A DNA stretch of 64,000 nucleotides. It comes from Coriaria nepalensis. Lineage: Eukaryota > Streptophyta > Magnoliopsida > Cucurbitales > Coriariaceae. The DNA lies in the NCBI GenBank assembly GCA_027186245.1, contig CP114482.1, positions 11,365,209 through 11,429,208 on the forward strand. Reading direction: 5' to 3'. Shown here one piece after another: positions 9,072-22,053 of this stretch (the stretch's first letter is position 1; every line of letters begins with the position of its first letter). The notes under the pieces are model-generated. The model did no database searches. It was not told the DNA's origin and saw only the letters and a list, made by a program, of their open reading frames with translations. Position numbers and translations under genes: made by a program.

Positions 9072-12000
9072 TTTGTTTAGCCTTCAAGCCATGTCGTTGA
9101 GTCTCTTTTAGTCTCTAAATCATTCTAAATTAATTCGAACGAATTCTATTTTTGCCCTTCAAACATTATTTTCTTACATAACTTGTAATTAATCTATTAA
9201 AGACAACAATGCATTATTTTAGCATTAAAAAGCATATCACTCAGTCTTTTCAATTATTAAATTGTTTGCAGGCACTTCGAACCAATTCTCTTTTTGCATT
9301 TAAAACGCGACTTTCGTGCATAACTTGCAATTGATCTATTGATCGCAACTATGCCTTTTTTAGCGTTCAAGTCATATTTTTGCGTCTCTTTTAGTCAGTA
9401 AATCATTCTAAATCACTTCGAACGAAATTCGGCCTTTAAACATGACTTTCGTCCGTAACTTGCAGTTGATCTATTGAAGCAACAATGCATTTGTTTAGCC
9501 TTAAAGCCATGTCGTTGAGTCTCTTTTAGTCTCTAAATCATTCTAAATTAATTCGAACGAATTCTATTTTTGCCCTTCAAACATTATTTTCTTACATAAC
9601 TTGTAATTAACCTATTGAAGACAACAATGCATTATTTTAGCGTTAAAAAGCATATCACTCAGTCTTTTCAATCATTAAATTGTTTGAAGGCACTTCGAAC
9701 CAATTCTCGTTTTGCATTTAAAACGCGACTTTTGTGCATAACTTGCAATTGATCTATTCATGGAAACTATGCATTTTTTAGCGTTCAAGTCATATTTTTG
9801 CGTCTCTTTTAGTCAGTAAATCATTCTAAATCACTTCGAACGAAATTCGGCCTTTAAACATGACTTTCGTGCGTAACTTGCAGTTGATCTATTGAAGCAA
9901 CAATGCATTTGTTTAGCCTTAAAGCCATGTCGTTGAGTCTCTTTTAGTCTCTAAATCATTCTAAATTAATTCGAACGAATTCTATTTTTGCCCTTCAAAC
10001 ATTATTTTCTTACATAACTTGTAATTAACCTATTGAAGACAACAATGCATTATTTTAGCGTTAAAAAGCATATGACTCAGTCTTTTCAATCGTTAAATTA
10101 TTTGAAGGCACTTCGAACCAATTCTCTTTTTGCATTTAAAACGGGACTTTGGTGCATAACTTGCAATTGATCTATTGAAGGCAACTATGCATTTTTTAAC
10201 GTTCAGGTCATATTTTTGCGTCTCTTTTAGTCAGTAAATCATTCTAAATCAGTTCGTATGAAATTCGGCATTTAAACGTGACTTTCGTGCATAACTTGCA
10301 GTTGATCGATTGATGGCAACAATGCATTTATTTAGCCTTAAAATCATGTCACTGAGTCCCTTCTAGTCATTAAATCATTCTAAATTATTTCGAACGAATT
10401 CTATTTTCGCTCTTCAAACATTATTTTCTTACATAACTTGCAATTAATCTATTAAAGACAACAATGCATTATTTTAGCATTAAAAAGCATATCACTCAGT
10501 CTTTTCAGTCATTAAATTGTTTGAAGGCACTTCGAACCAATTCTCTTTTTGCATTTAAAACGCGACTTTCGTGCATAACTTGCAATTGATCTATTGATCG
10601 CAACTATGCCTTTTTTAGCGTTCAAGTCATATTTTTGCGTCTCTTTTAGTCAGTAAATCATTCTAAATCACTTCGAACGAAATTCGGACTTTAAACATGA
10701 CTTTCGTGCGTAACTTGCAGTTGATCTATTGAAGCAACAATGCATTTGTTTAGCCTTCAAGCCATGTCGTTGAGTCTCTTTTAGTCTCTAAATCATTCTA
10801 AATTAATTCGAACGAATTCTATTTTTGCCCTTCAAACATTATTTTCTTACATTACTTGTAATTAACCTATTGAAGACAACAATGCATTATTTTAGCGTTA
10901 AAAAGCATATCACTCAGTCTTTTCAATCATTAAATTGTTTGAAGGCACTTCGAACCAATTCTCTTTTTGCATTTAAAACGCGACTTTTGTGCATAACTTG
11001 CAATTGATCTATTCATGGAAACTATGCATTTTTTAGCGTTCAAGCCATATTTTTGCCTCTCTTTTAGTCAGTAAATCATTCTAAATCACTTCGTATGAAA
11101 TTCGGCATTTAAACATGACATTCGTGCATAACTTGCAGTTGATCGATTGATGGCAACAATGCATTTATTTAGCCTTAAAATCATGTCACTGAGTCTCTTC
11201 TAGTCATTAAATCATTCTAAATTATTTCGAACGAATTCTATTTTCGCCCTTCAAACATTATTTTCTTACATAACTTGTAATTAATCTATTGAAGACAACA
11301 ATGCATTATTTTAGCATTAAAAAGCATATCACTCAGTCTTTTCAATCATTAAATTGTTTGAAGGCACTTCGAACCAATTCTCTTTTTGCATTTAAAACGC
11401 GACTTTCGTGCATAACTTGCAATTGATCTATTGATCGCAACTATGCATTTTATAACGTTCAAGTCATATTTTTGCTTCTCTTTTAGTCAGTAAATCATTC
11501 TAAATCACTTCGAACGAAATTCGGCCTTTAAACATGACTTTCGTGCATAACTTGCAGTTGATCTATTATAGGGAACAATGCATTTCTTTCGCCTTAAATT
11601 CATGTCATTGAGTCTCTTTTAGTCTTTAATTCATTCTAAATTAATTCGAACGAATTCTATTTTTGCCCTTCAAACATTATTTTCTTAGATAACTTGTAAT
11701 TAACCTATTGAAGACAACAATGCATTATTTTAGCGTTAAAAAGCATATGACTCAGTCTTTTCAATCGTTAAATTGTTTGAAGGCACTTCGAACCAATTCT
11801 CTTTTTGCATTTAAAACGGGACTTTGGTGCATAACTTGCAATTGATCTATTGAAGGCAACTATGCATTTTTTAACGTTCAGGTCATATTTTTGCGTCTCT
11901 TTTAGTCAGTAAATCATTCTAAATCAGTTCGTATGAAATTCGGCATTTAAACGTGACTTTCGTGCATAACTTGCAGTTGATCGATTGATGGCAACAATGC

Positions 12001-12419
12001 ATTTATTTAGCCTTAAAATCATGTCACTGAGTCCCTTCTAGTCATTAAATCATTCTAAATTATTTCGAACGAATTCTATTTTCGCTCTTCAAACATTATT
12101 TTCTTACATAACTTGCAATTAATCTATTAAAGACAACAATGCATTATTTTAGCATTAAAAAGCATATCACTCAGTCTTTTCAATCATTAAATTGTTTGAA
12201 GGCACTTCGAACCAATTCTCTTTTTGCATTTAAAACGCGACTTTCGTGCATAACTTGCAATTGATCTATTGATCGCAACTATGCCTTTTTTAGCGTTCAA
12301 GTCATATTTTTGCGTCTCTTTTAGTCAGTAAATCATTCTAAATCACTTCGAACGAAATTCGGACTTTAAACATGACTTTCGTGCGTAACTTGCAGTTGAT
12401 CTATTGAAGCAACAATGCA
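9072..12419 (+). repeat. 3348-bp block (8 units), second copy
   Basis: Unit starts are 9072, 9490, 9908, 10327, 10745, 11164, 11583 and 12002, with the same length pattern as the first copy (418, 418, 419, 418, 419, 419, 419 in order from the second unit). All the markers listed for the first copy are present at +3348. The gaagcaac deletion marker ends with this block: its last occurrence is near 12407. The following unit resembles the unit at 10745 rather than the block start, so a third copy was not completed. Confidence 0.9.
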
Positions 12420-13257
12420 TTTGTTTAGCCTTCAAGCCATGTCGTTGAGTCTCTTTTAGTCTCTAAATCATTCTAAATTAATTCGAACGAATTCTATTTT
12501 TGCCCTTCAAACATTATTTTCTTACATTACTTGTAATTAACCTATTGAAGACAACAATGCATTATTTTAGCGTTAAAAAGCATATCACTCAGTCTTTTCA
12601 ATCATTAAATTGTTTGAAGGCACTTCGAACCAATTCTCTTTTTGCATTTAAAACGCGACTTTTCTGCATAACTTGCAATTGATCTATTCATGGAAACTAT
12701 GCATTTTTTAGCGTTCAAGCCATATTTTTGCCTCTCTTTTAGTCAGTAAATCATTCTAAATCACTTCGTATGAAATTCGGCATTTAAACATGACAGTCGT
12801 GCATAACTTGCAGTTGATCGATTGATGGCAACAATGCATTTATTTAGCCTTAAAATCATGTCACTGAGTCTCTTCTAGTCATTAAATCATTCTAAATTAT
12901 TTTGAACGAATTCTATTTTCGCCCTTCAAACATTATTTTCTTACATAACTTGTAATTAATCTATTGAAGACAACAATGCATTATTTTAGCATTAAAAAGC
13001 ATATCACACAGTCTTTTCAATCATTAAATTGTTTGAAGGCACTTCGAACCAATTCTCTTTTTGCATTTAAAACGCGACTTTCGTGCATAACTTGCAATTG
13101 ATCTATTGAAGGCAACTATGCCTTTTTTAGCGTTCAAGCCATATTTTTGCGTCTCTTTTAGTCAGTAAATCATTCTAAATCACTTCGAACGAAATTCGGA
13201 CTTTAAACATGACTTTCGTGCGTAACTTGCAGTTGATCTATTGAAGGCAACAATGCA
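12420..13257 (+). repeat. Units 31-32, partial copy of units at 10745-11582
   Basis: Unit starts are 12420 and 12839. Unit 31 carries acattacttg, as at 7397 and 10745, and a private change cttttctgc. Unit 32 follows the 11164 type in A (gagtctcttctag) with changes attattttgaacg and catatcacaca. The C subunit of unit 31 has gacagtcgtgc where its relatives have gacattcgtgc. The offset to the unit-27/28 pair is 1675 bp (4 units). From unit 32 on, C ends in gaaggcaac and the 1-bp deletion is no longer seen. Confidence 0.8.
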
Positions 13258-16200
13258 TTTGTTTAGCCTTAAAGTCATGTCATTGAGTCTCTTTTAGTCT
13301 CTAAATCATTCTAAATTAATTCGAACGAATTCTATTTTTGCCCTTCAAACATTATTTTCTTACATAACTTGCAATTAATCTATTGAAGACAACAATGCAT
13401 TATTTTAGAATTAAAAAGCATATCACTCAGTCTTTTCAATCATTAAATAGTTTGAAGGCACTTCGAACCAATTCTCTTTTTGCATTTAAAACGCGACTTT
13501 CGTGCATAACTTGCAATTGATCTATTGATCGCAACTATGCCTTTTTTAGCGTTCAAGTCATATTTTTGCGTCTCTTTTAGTCAGTAAATCATTCTAAATC
13601 ACCTCGAACGAAATTCGGACTTTAAACATGACTTTCGTGCGTAACTTGCAGTTGATCTATTGAAGGCAACAATGCATTTGTTTAGCCTTAAAGTCATGTC
13701 ATTGAGTCTCTTTTAGTCATTAAATCATTCTAAATTAATTTGACCGAATTCTATTTTCGCCTTTCAAACATTATTTTCTAACATAACTTGCAATTAATCT
13801 ATTGAAGACAACAATGCGTTATTTTAGCATTAAAACGCATATCACTCAGTCTTTTCAATCATTAAATTGTTTGAAGGCACTTCGAACCAATTCTCTTTTT
13901 GCATTTAAAACGCGACTTTCGTGGATAACTCGCAATTGATCTATTGATGGAAACTATGCATTTTTTAGCGTTCAAGCCATATTTTTGCGTCTCTTTTAGT
14001 CACTAAATCATTGTAAATCATTTCGTATGAAATTCGGCATTTAAACATGACTTTCGTGCGTAACTTGCAGTTGATCTATTGAAGGCAATAATGCATTTGT
14101 TTAGCCTTAAAGTCATGTCATTGAGTCTCTTTCAGTCTTTAATTCATTCTAAATTAATTCGAACGAATTCTATTTTTGCCCTTCAAACATTATTTTCTAA
14201 CATAACTTGTAATTAATCTATTGAAGACAACAATGCATTATTTTAGCATTAAAAAGCATATCACTCAGACTTTTCAATCCTTAAATTGTTTGAAGGCACT
14301 TCGAACCAATTCTCTTTTTGCATTTAAAACGCGACTTTCGTGCATAACTTGCAATTGATCTTTTGATGGCAACTATGCATTTTTTAGCGTTCAAGTCATA
14401 TTTTTGCGTCTTTTTTACTCAGTAAATCATTCTAAATCACTTCGAACGAAATTCGGCCTTTAATCATAACTTTCGTGCGTAACTTGCAGTTGATCTATTG
14501 AAGGCAACAATGCATTTGTTTAGCCTTAAATTCATGTCATTGAGTCTCTTTTAGTCATTAAATCATTCTAAATTAATTCGACCGAATTCTATTTTCGCCT
14601 TTCAAACATTATTTTCTTACATAACTTGCAATTAATCTATTAAAGACAACAATGCATTATTTTAGCATTAAAAAGCATATCACTCAGTCTTTTCAATCAT
14701 TAAATTGTTTGAAGGCACTTCGAACCAATTCTCTTTTTGCATTTAAAACGCGACTTTCGTGCATAACTTGCAATTGATCTATTGATGGCAACTATGCATT
14801 TTTTAGCGTTCAAGTCATATTTTTGCGTCTCTTTTAGTCAATAAATCATTCTAAATCACTTCGAACGAAATTCGGCCTTTAAACATAACTTTCGTGCGTA
14901 ACTTGCAGTTGATCTATTGAAGGCAACAATGCATTTTTTTAGCCTTAAAGTCGTGTCATTGAGTCTCTTTTAGTCATTAAATCATTCTAAATTAATTCGA
15001 CCGAATTCTATTTTCGCCTTTCAAACATTATTTTCTTACATAACTTGCAATTAATCTATTAAAGACAACAATGCATTATTTTAGCATTAAAAAGCATATC
15101 ACACAGTCTTTTCAATCATTAAATTGTTTGAAGGCACTTCGAACCAATTCTCTTTTTGCATTTAAAACGCGACTTTCGTGCATAACTTGCAATTGATCTA
15201 TTGAAGGCAACTATGCCTTTTTTAGCGTTCAAGCCATATTTTTGCGTCTCTTTTAGTCAGTAAATCATTCTAAATCACTTCGAACGAAATTCGGACTTTA
15301 AACATGACTTTCGTGCGTAACTTGCAGTTGATCTATTGAAGGCAACAATGCATTTGTTTAGCCTTAAAGTCATGTCATTGAGTCTCTTTTAGTCTCTAAA
15401 TCATTCTAAATTAATTCGAACGAATTCTATTTTTGCCCTTCAAACATTATTTTCTTACATAACTTGCAATTAATCTATTGAAGACAACAATGCATTATTT
15501 TAGAATTAAAAAGCATATCACTCAGTCTTTTCAATCATTAAATAGTTTGAAGGCACTTCGAACCAATTCTCTTTTTGCATTTAAAACGCGACTTTCGTGC
15601 ATAACTTGCAATTGATCTATTGATCGCAACTATGCCTTTTTTAGCGTTCAAGTCATATTTTTGCGTCTCTTTTAGTCAGTAAATCATTCTAAATCACCTC
15701 GAACGAAATTCGGACTTTAAACATGACTTTCGTGCGTAACTTGCAGTTGATCTATTGAAGGCAACAATGCATTTGTTTAGCCTTAAAGTCATGTCATTGA
15801 GTCTCTTTTAGTCATTAAATCATTCTAAATTAATTCGACCGAATTCTATTTTCGCCTTTCAAACATTATTTTCTTACATAACTCGCAATTAATCTATTGA
15901 AGACAACAATGCATTATTTTAGCATTAAAAAGCATATCACTCAGTCTTTTCAATCATTAAATTGTTTGAAGGCACTTCGAACCAATTCTCTTTTTGCATT
16001 TAAAACGCGACTTTCGTGCATAATTTGCAATTGATCTATTGATGGCAACTATGCATTTTTTAGCGTTCAAGTCATATTTTTGCGTCTCTTTTAGTCAGTA
16101 AATCATTCTAAATCACTTCGAACGAAATTCAGCCTTTAAACATAACTTTCGTGCGTAACTTGCAGTTGATCTATTGAAGGCAACAATGCATTTGTTTAGC

Positions 16201-17446
16201 CTTAAAGTCATGTCATTGAGTCTCTTTTAGTCATTAAATCATTCTAAATTAATTCGACCGAATTCTATTTTCGCCTTTCAAACATTATTTTCTTACATAA
16301 CTCGCAATTAATCTATTGAAGACAACAATGCATTATTTTAGCATTAAAAAGCATATCACTCAGTCTTTTCAATCATTAAATTGTTTGAAGGCACTTCGAA
16401 CCAATTCTCTTTTTGCATTTAAAACGCGACTTTCGTGCATAATTTGCAATTGATCTATTGAAGGCGACTATGCCTTTTTTAGCGTTCAAGCCATATTTTT
16501 GCGTCTCTTTTAGTCAGTAAATCATTCAAAATCACTTCGAACGAAATTCGGACTTTAAACATGACTTTCGTGCGTAACTTGCAGTTGATCTATTGAAGGC
16601 AACAATGCATTTGTTTAGCCTTAAAGTCATGTCATTGAGTCTCTTTTAGTCTCTAAATCATTCTAAATTAATTCGAACGAATTCTATTTTTGCCCTTCAA
16701 ACATTATTTTCTTACATAACTTGCAATTAATCTATTGAAGACAACAATGCATTATTTTAGAATTAAAAAGCATATCACTCAGTCTTTTCAATCATTAAAT
16801 AGTTTGAAGGCACTTCGAACCAATTCTCTTTTTGCATTTAAAACGCGACTTTCGTGCATAACTTGCAATTGATCTATTGATCGCAACTATGCCTTTTTTA
16901 GCGTTCAAGTCATATTTTTGCGTCTCTTTTAGTCAGTAAATCATTCTAAATCACCTCGAACGAAATTCGGCCTTTAAACATGACTTTCGTGCGTAACTTG
17001 CAGTTGATCTATTGAAGGCAACAATGCATTTGTTTAGCCTTAAAGTCATGTCATTGAGTCTCTTTTAGTCCTTCAATCATTCTAAATTAATTCGCCGAAT
17101 TCTATTTTCGCCTTTCAAACATTATATTCTTACATAACTTGCAATTAATCTATTGAAGACAACAATGCATTATTTTAGCATTAAAAAGCATATCACTCAG
17201 TCTTTTCAATCATTAAATTGTTTGAAGGCACTTCGAACCAATTCTCTTTTTGCATTTAAAACGCGACTTTCGTGCATAACTTGCAATTGATCTATTGATC
17301 GCAACTATGCCTTTTTTAGCGTTCAAGTCATATTTTTGCGTCTCTTTTAGTCAGTAAATCATTCTAAATCACCTCGAACGAAATTCGGCCTTTAAACATG
17401 ACTTTCGTGCGTAACTTGCAGTTGATCTATTGAAGGCAACAATGCA
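13258..17446 (+). repeat. 4189-bp block (10 units), first copy
   Basis: Unit starts are 13258, 13677, 14096, 14515, 14934, 15353, 15772, 16191, 16610 and 17029. Markers are taatttgaccg (13735), gtggataactcgc, cactaaatcattg, catcactcagac, agtcgtgtc (14950), ttagaattaaaaagc with aatagtttg, aattcagcc, attcaaaatcac (16525) and attatattc with aattcgccgaatt (17089-17101). The last unit is 418 bp because of that 1-bp loss. Units at 13258, 15353 and 16610 share the ttagaatt/aatagtttg type, so the block has internal copies. Confidence 0.92.
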
Positions 17447-20400
17447 TTTGTTTAGCCTTAAAGTCATGTCATTGAGTCTCTTTTAGTCTCTAAATCATTC
17501 TAAATTAATTCGAACGAATTCTATTTTTGCCCTTCAAACATTATTTTCTTACATAACTTGCAATTAATCTATTGAAGACAACAATGCATTATTTTAGAAT
17601 TAAAAAGCATATCACTCAGTCTTTTCAATCATTAAATAGTTTGAAGGCACTTCGAACCAATTCTCTTTTTGCATTTAAAACGCGACTTTCGTGCATAACT
17701 TGCAATTGATCTATTGATCGCAACTATGCCTTTTTTAGCGTTCAAGTCATATTTTTGCGTCTCTTTTAGTCAGTAAATCATTCTAAATCACCTCGAACGA
17801 AATTCGGACTTTAAACATGACTTTCGTGCGTAACTTGCAGTTGATCTATTGAAGGCAACAATGCATTTGTTTAGCCTTAAAGTCATGTCATTGAGTCTCT
17901 TTTAGTCATTAAATCATTCTAAATTAATTTGACCGAATTCTATTTTCGCCTTTCAAACATTATTTTCTAACATAACTTGCAATTAATCTATTGAAGACAA
18001 CAATGCGTTATTTTAGCATTAAAACGCATATCACTCAGTCTTTTCAATCATTAAATTGTTTGAAGGCACTTCGAACCAATTCTCTTTTTGCATTTAAAAC
18101 GCGACTTTCGTGGATAACTCGCAATTGATCTATTGATGGAAACTATGCATTTTTTAGCGTTCAAGCCATATTTTTGCGTCTCTTTTAGTCACTAAATCAT
18201 TGTAAATCATTTCGTATGAAATTCGGCATTTAAACATGACTTTCGTGCGTAACTTGCAGTTGATCTATTGAAGGCAATAATGCATTTGTTTAGCCTTAAA
18301 GTCATGTCATTGAGTCTCTTTCAGTCTTTAATTCATTCTAAATTAATTCGAACGAATTCTATTTTTGCCCTTCAAACATTATTTTCTAACATAACTTGTA
18401 ATTAATCTATTGAAGACAACAATGCATTATTTTAGCATTAAAAAGCATATCACTCAGACTTTTCAATCCTTAAATTGTTTGAAGGCACTTCGAACCAATT
18501 CTCTTTTTGCATTTAAAACGCGACTTTCGTGCATAACTTGCAATTGATCTTTTGATGGCAACTATGCATTTTTTAGCGTTCAAGTCATATTTTTGCGTCT
18601 TTTTTACTCAGTAAATCATTCTAAATCACTTCGAACGAAATTCGGCCTTTAATCATAACTTTCGTGCGTAACTTGCAGTTGATCTATTGAAGGCAACAAT
18701 GCATTTGTTTAGCCTTAAATTCATGTCATTGAGTCTCTTTTAGTCATTAAATCATTCTAAATTAATTCGACCGAATTCTATTTTCGCCTTTCAAACATTA
18801 TTTTCTTACATAACTTGCAATTAATCTATTAAAGACAACAATGCATTATTTTAGCATTAAAAAGCATATCACTCAGTCTTTTCAATCATTAAATTGTTTG
18901 AAGGCACTTCGAACCAATTCTCTTTTTGCATTTAAAACGCGACTTTCGTGCATAACTTGCAATTGATCTATTGATGGCAACTATGCATTTTTTAGCGTTC
19001 AAGTCATATTTTTGCGTCTCTTTTAGTCAATAAATCATTCTAAATCACTTCGAACGAAATTCGGCCTTTAAACATAACTTTCGTGCGTAACTTGCAGTTG
19101 ATCTATTGAAGGCAACAATGCATTTTTTTAGCCTTAAAGTCGTGTCATTGAGTCTCTTTTAGTCATTAAATCATTCTAAATTAATTCGACCGAATTCTAT
19201 TTTCGCCTTTCAAACATTATTTTCTTACATAACTTGCAATTAATCTATTAAAGACAACAATGCATTATTTTAGCATTAAAAAGCATATCACACAGTCTTT
19301 TCAATCATTAAATTGTTTGAAGGCACTTCGAACCAATTCTCTTTTTGCATTTAAAACGCGACTTTCGTGCATAACTTGCAATTGATCTATTGAAGGCAAC
19401 TATGCCTTTTTTAGCGTTCAAGCCATATTTTTGCGTCTCTTTTAGTCAGTAAATCATTCTAAATCACTTCGAACGAAATTCGGACTTTAAACATGACTTT
19501 CGTGCGTAACTTGCAGTTGATCTATTGAAGGCAACAATGCATTTGTTTAGCCTTAAAGTCATGTCATTGAGTCTCTTTTAGTCTCTAAATCATTCTAAAT
19601 TAATTCGAACGAATTCTATTTTTGCCCTTCAAACATTATTTTCTTACATAACTTGCAATTAATCTATTGAAGACAACAATGCATTATTTTAGAATTAAAA
19701 AGCATATCACTCAGTCTTTTCAATCATTAAATAGTTTGAAGGCACTTCGAACCAATTCTCTTTTTGCATTTAAAACGCGACTTTCGTGCATAACTTGCAA
19801 TTGATCTATTGATCGCAACTATGCCTTTTTTAGCGTTCAAGTCATATTTTTGCGTCTCTTTTAGTCAGTAAATCATTCTAAATCACCTCGAACGAAATTC
19901 GGACTTTAAACATGACTTTCGTGCGTAACTTGCAGTTGATCTATTGAAGGCAACAATGCATTTGTTTAGCCTTAAAGTCATGTCATTGAGTCTCTTTTAG
20001 TCATTAAATCATTCTAAATTAATTCGACCGAATTCTATTTTCGCCTTTCAAACATTATTTTCTTACATAACTCGCAATTAATCTATTGAAGACAACAATG
20101 CATTATTTTAGCATTAAAAAGCATATCACTCAGTCTTTTCAATCATTAAATTGTTTGAAGGCACTTCGAACCAATTCTCTTTTTGCATTTAAAACGCGAC
20201 TTTCGTGCATAATTTGCAATTGATCTATTGATGGCAACTATGCATTTTTTAGCGTTCAAGTCATATTTTTGCGTCTCTTTTAGTCAGTAAATCATTCTAA
20301 ATCACTTCGAACGAAATTCAGCCTTTAAACATAACTTTCGTGCGTAACTTGCAGTTGATCTATTGAAGGCAACAATGCATTTGTTTAGCCTTAAAGTCAT

Positions 20401-21635
20401 GTCATTGAGTCTCTTTTAGTCATTAAATCATTCTAAATTAATTCGACCGAATTCTATTTTCGCCTTTCAAACATTATTTTCTTACATAACTCGCAATTAA
20501 TCTATTGAAGACAACAATGCATTATTTTAGCATTAAAAAGCATATCACTCAGTCTTTTCAATCATTAAATTGTTTGAAGGCACTTCGAACCAATTCTCTT
20601 TTTGCATTTAAAACGCGACTTTCGTGCATAATTTGCAATTGATCTATTGAAGGCGACTATGCCTTTTTTAGCGTTCAAGCCATATTTTTGCGTCTCTTTT
20701 AGTCAGTAAATCATTCAAAATCACTTCGAACGAAATTCGGACTTTAAACATGACTTTCGTGCGTAACTTGCAGTTGATCTATTGAAGGCAACAATGCATT
20801 TGTTTAGCCTTAAAGTCATGTCATTGAGTCTCTTTTAGTCTCTAAATCATTCTAAATTAATTCGAACGAATTCTATTTTTGCCCTTCAAACATTATTTTC
20901 TTACATAACTTGCAATTAATCTATTGAAGACAACAATGCATTATTTTAGAATTAAAAAGCATATCACTCAGTCTTTTCAATCATTAAATAGTTTGAAGGC
21001 ACTTCGAACCAATTCTCTTTTTGCATTTAAAACGCGACTTTCGTGCATAACTTGCAATTGATCTATTGATCGCAACTATGCCTTTTTTAGCGTTCAAGTC
21101 ATATTTTTGCGTCTCTTTTAGTCAGTAAATCATTCTAAATCACCTCGAACGAAATTCGGCCTTTAAACATGACTTTCGTGCGTAACTTGCAGTTGATCTA
21201 TTGAAGGCAACAATGCATTTGTTTAGCCTTAAAGTCATGTCATTGAGTCTCTTTTAGTCCTTCAATCATTCTAAATTAATTCGCCGAATTCTATTTTCGC
21301 CTTTCAAACATTATATTCTTACATAACTTGCAATTAATCTATTGAAGACAACAATGCATTATTTTAGCATTAAAAAGCATATCACTCAGTCTTTTCAATC
21401 ATTAAATTGTTTGAAGGCACTTCGAACCAATTCTCTTTTTGCATTTAAAACGCGACTTTCGTGCATAACTTGCAATTGATCTATTGATCGCAACTATGCC
21501 TTTTTTAGCGTTCAAGTCATATTTTTGCGTCTCTTTTAGTCAGTAAATCATTCTAAATCACCTCGAACGAAATTCGGCCTTTAAACATGACTTTCGTGCG
21601 TAACTTGCAGTTGATCTATTGAAGGCAACAATGCA
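17447..21635 (+). repeat. 4189-bp block (10 units), second copy
   Basis: Unit starts are 17447, 17866, 18285, 18704, 19123, 19542, 19961, 20380, 20799 and 21218. Every rare marker of the first copy recurs at +4189, including changes seen nowhere else (taatttgaccg, agtcgtgtc, attcaaaatcac). I saw no difference between the copies at any marker checked; I did not compare every base. The direct adjacency of the two copies indicates a single tandem duplication. Confidence 0.92.
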
Positions 21636-22053
21636 TTTGTTTAGCCTTAAAGTCATGTCATTGAGTCTCTTTTAGTCCTTCAATCATTCTAAATTAATTC
21701 GCCGAATTCTATTTTCGCCTTTCAAACATTATATTCTTACATAACTTGCAATTAATCTATTGAAGACAACAATGCATTATTTTAGCATTAAAAAGCATAT
21801 CACTCAGTCTTTTCAATCATTAAATTGTTTGAAGGCACTTCGAACCAATTCTCTTTTTGCATTTAAAACGCGACTTTCGTGCATAACTTGCAATTGATCA
21901 ATTGATCGCAACTATGCCTTTTTTAGCGTTCAAGTCATATTTTTGCGTCTCTTTTAGTCAGTAAATCATTCTAAATCACTTCGAACGAAATTCGGCCTTT
22001 AAACATGACTTTCGTGCGTAACTTGCAGTTGATCTATTGAAGGCAACAATGCA
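21636..22053 (+). repeat. Unit 53, extra copy of the preceding unit and block junction
   Basis: This 418-bp unit repeats the distinctive A of the unit before it (ccttcaatc, aattcgccgaatt at 21696-21708, attatattc) at a 418-bp offset. It differs in B, with gatcaattgatcgc at 21896. It contains the left boundary of the 6285-bp block: bases before about 21702 have no counterpart 6285 bp downstream, while attatattc (diagnostic a at 21733) and everything after do. Confidence 0.85.
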
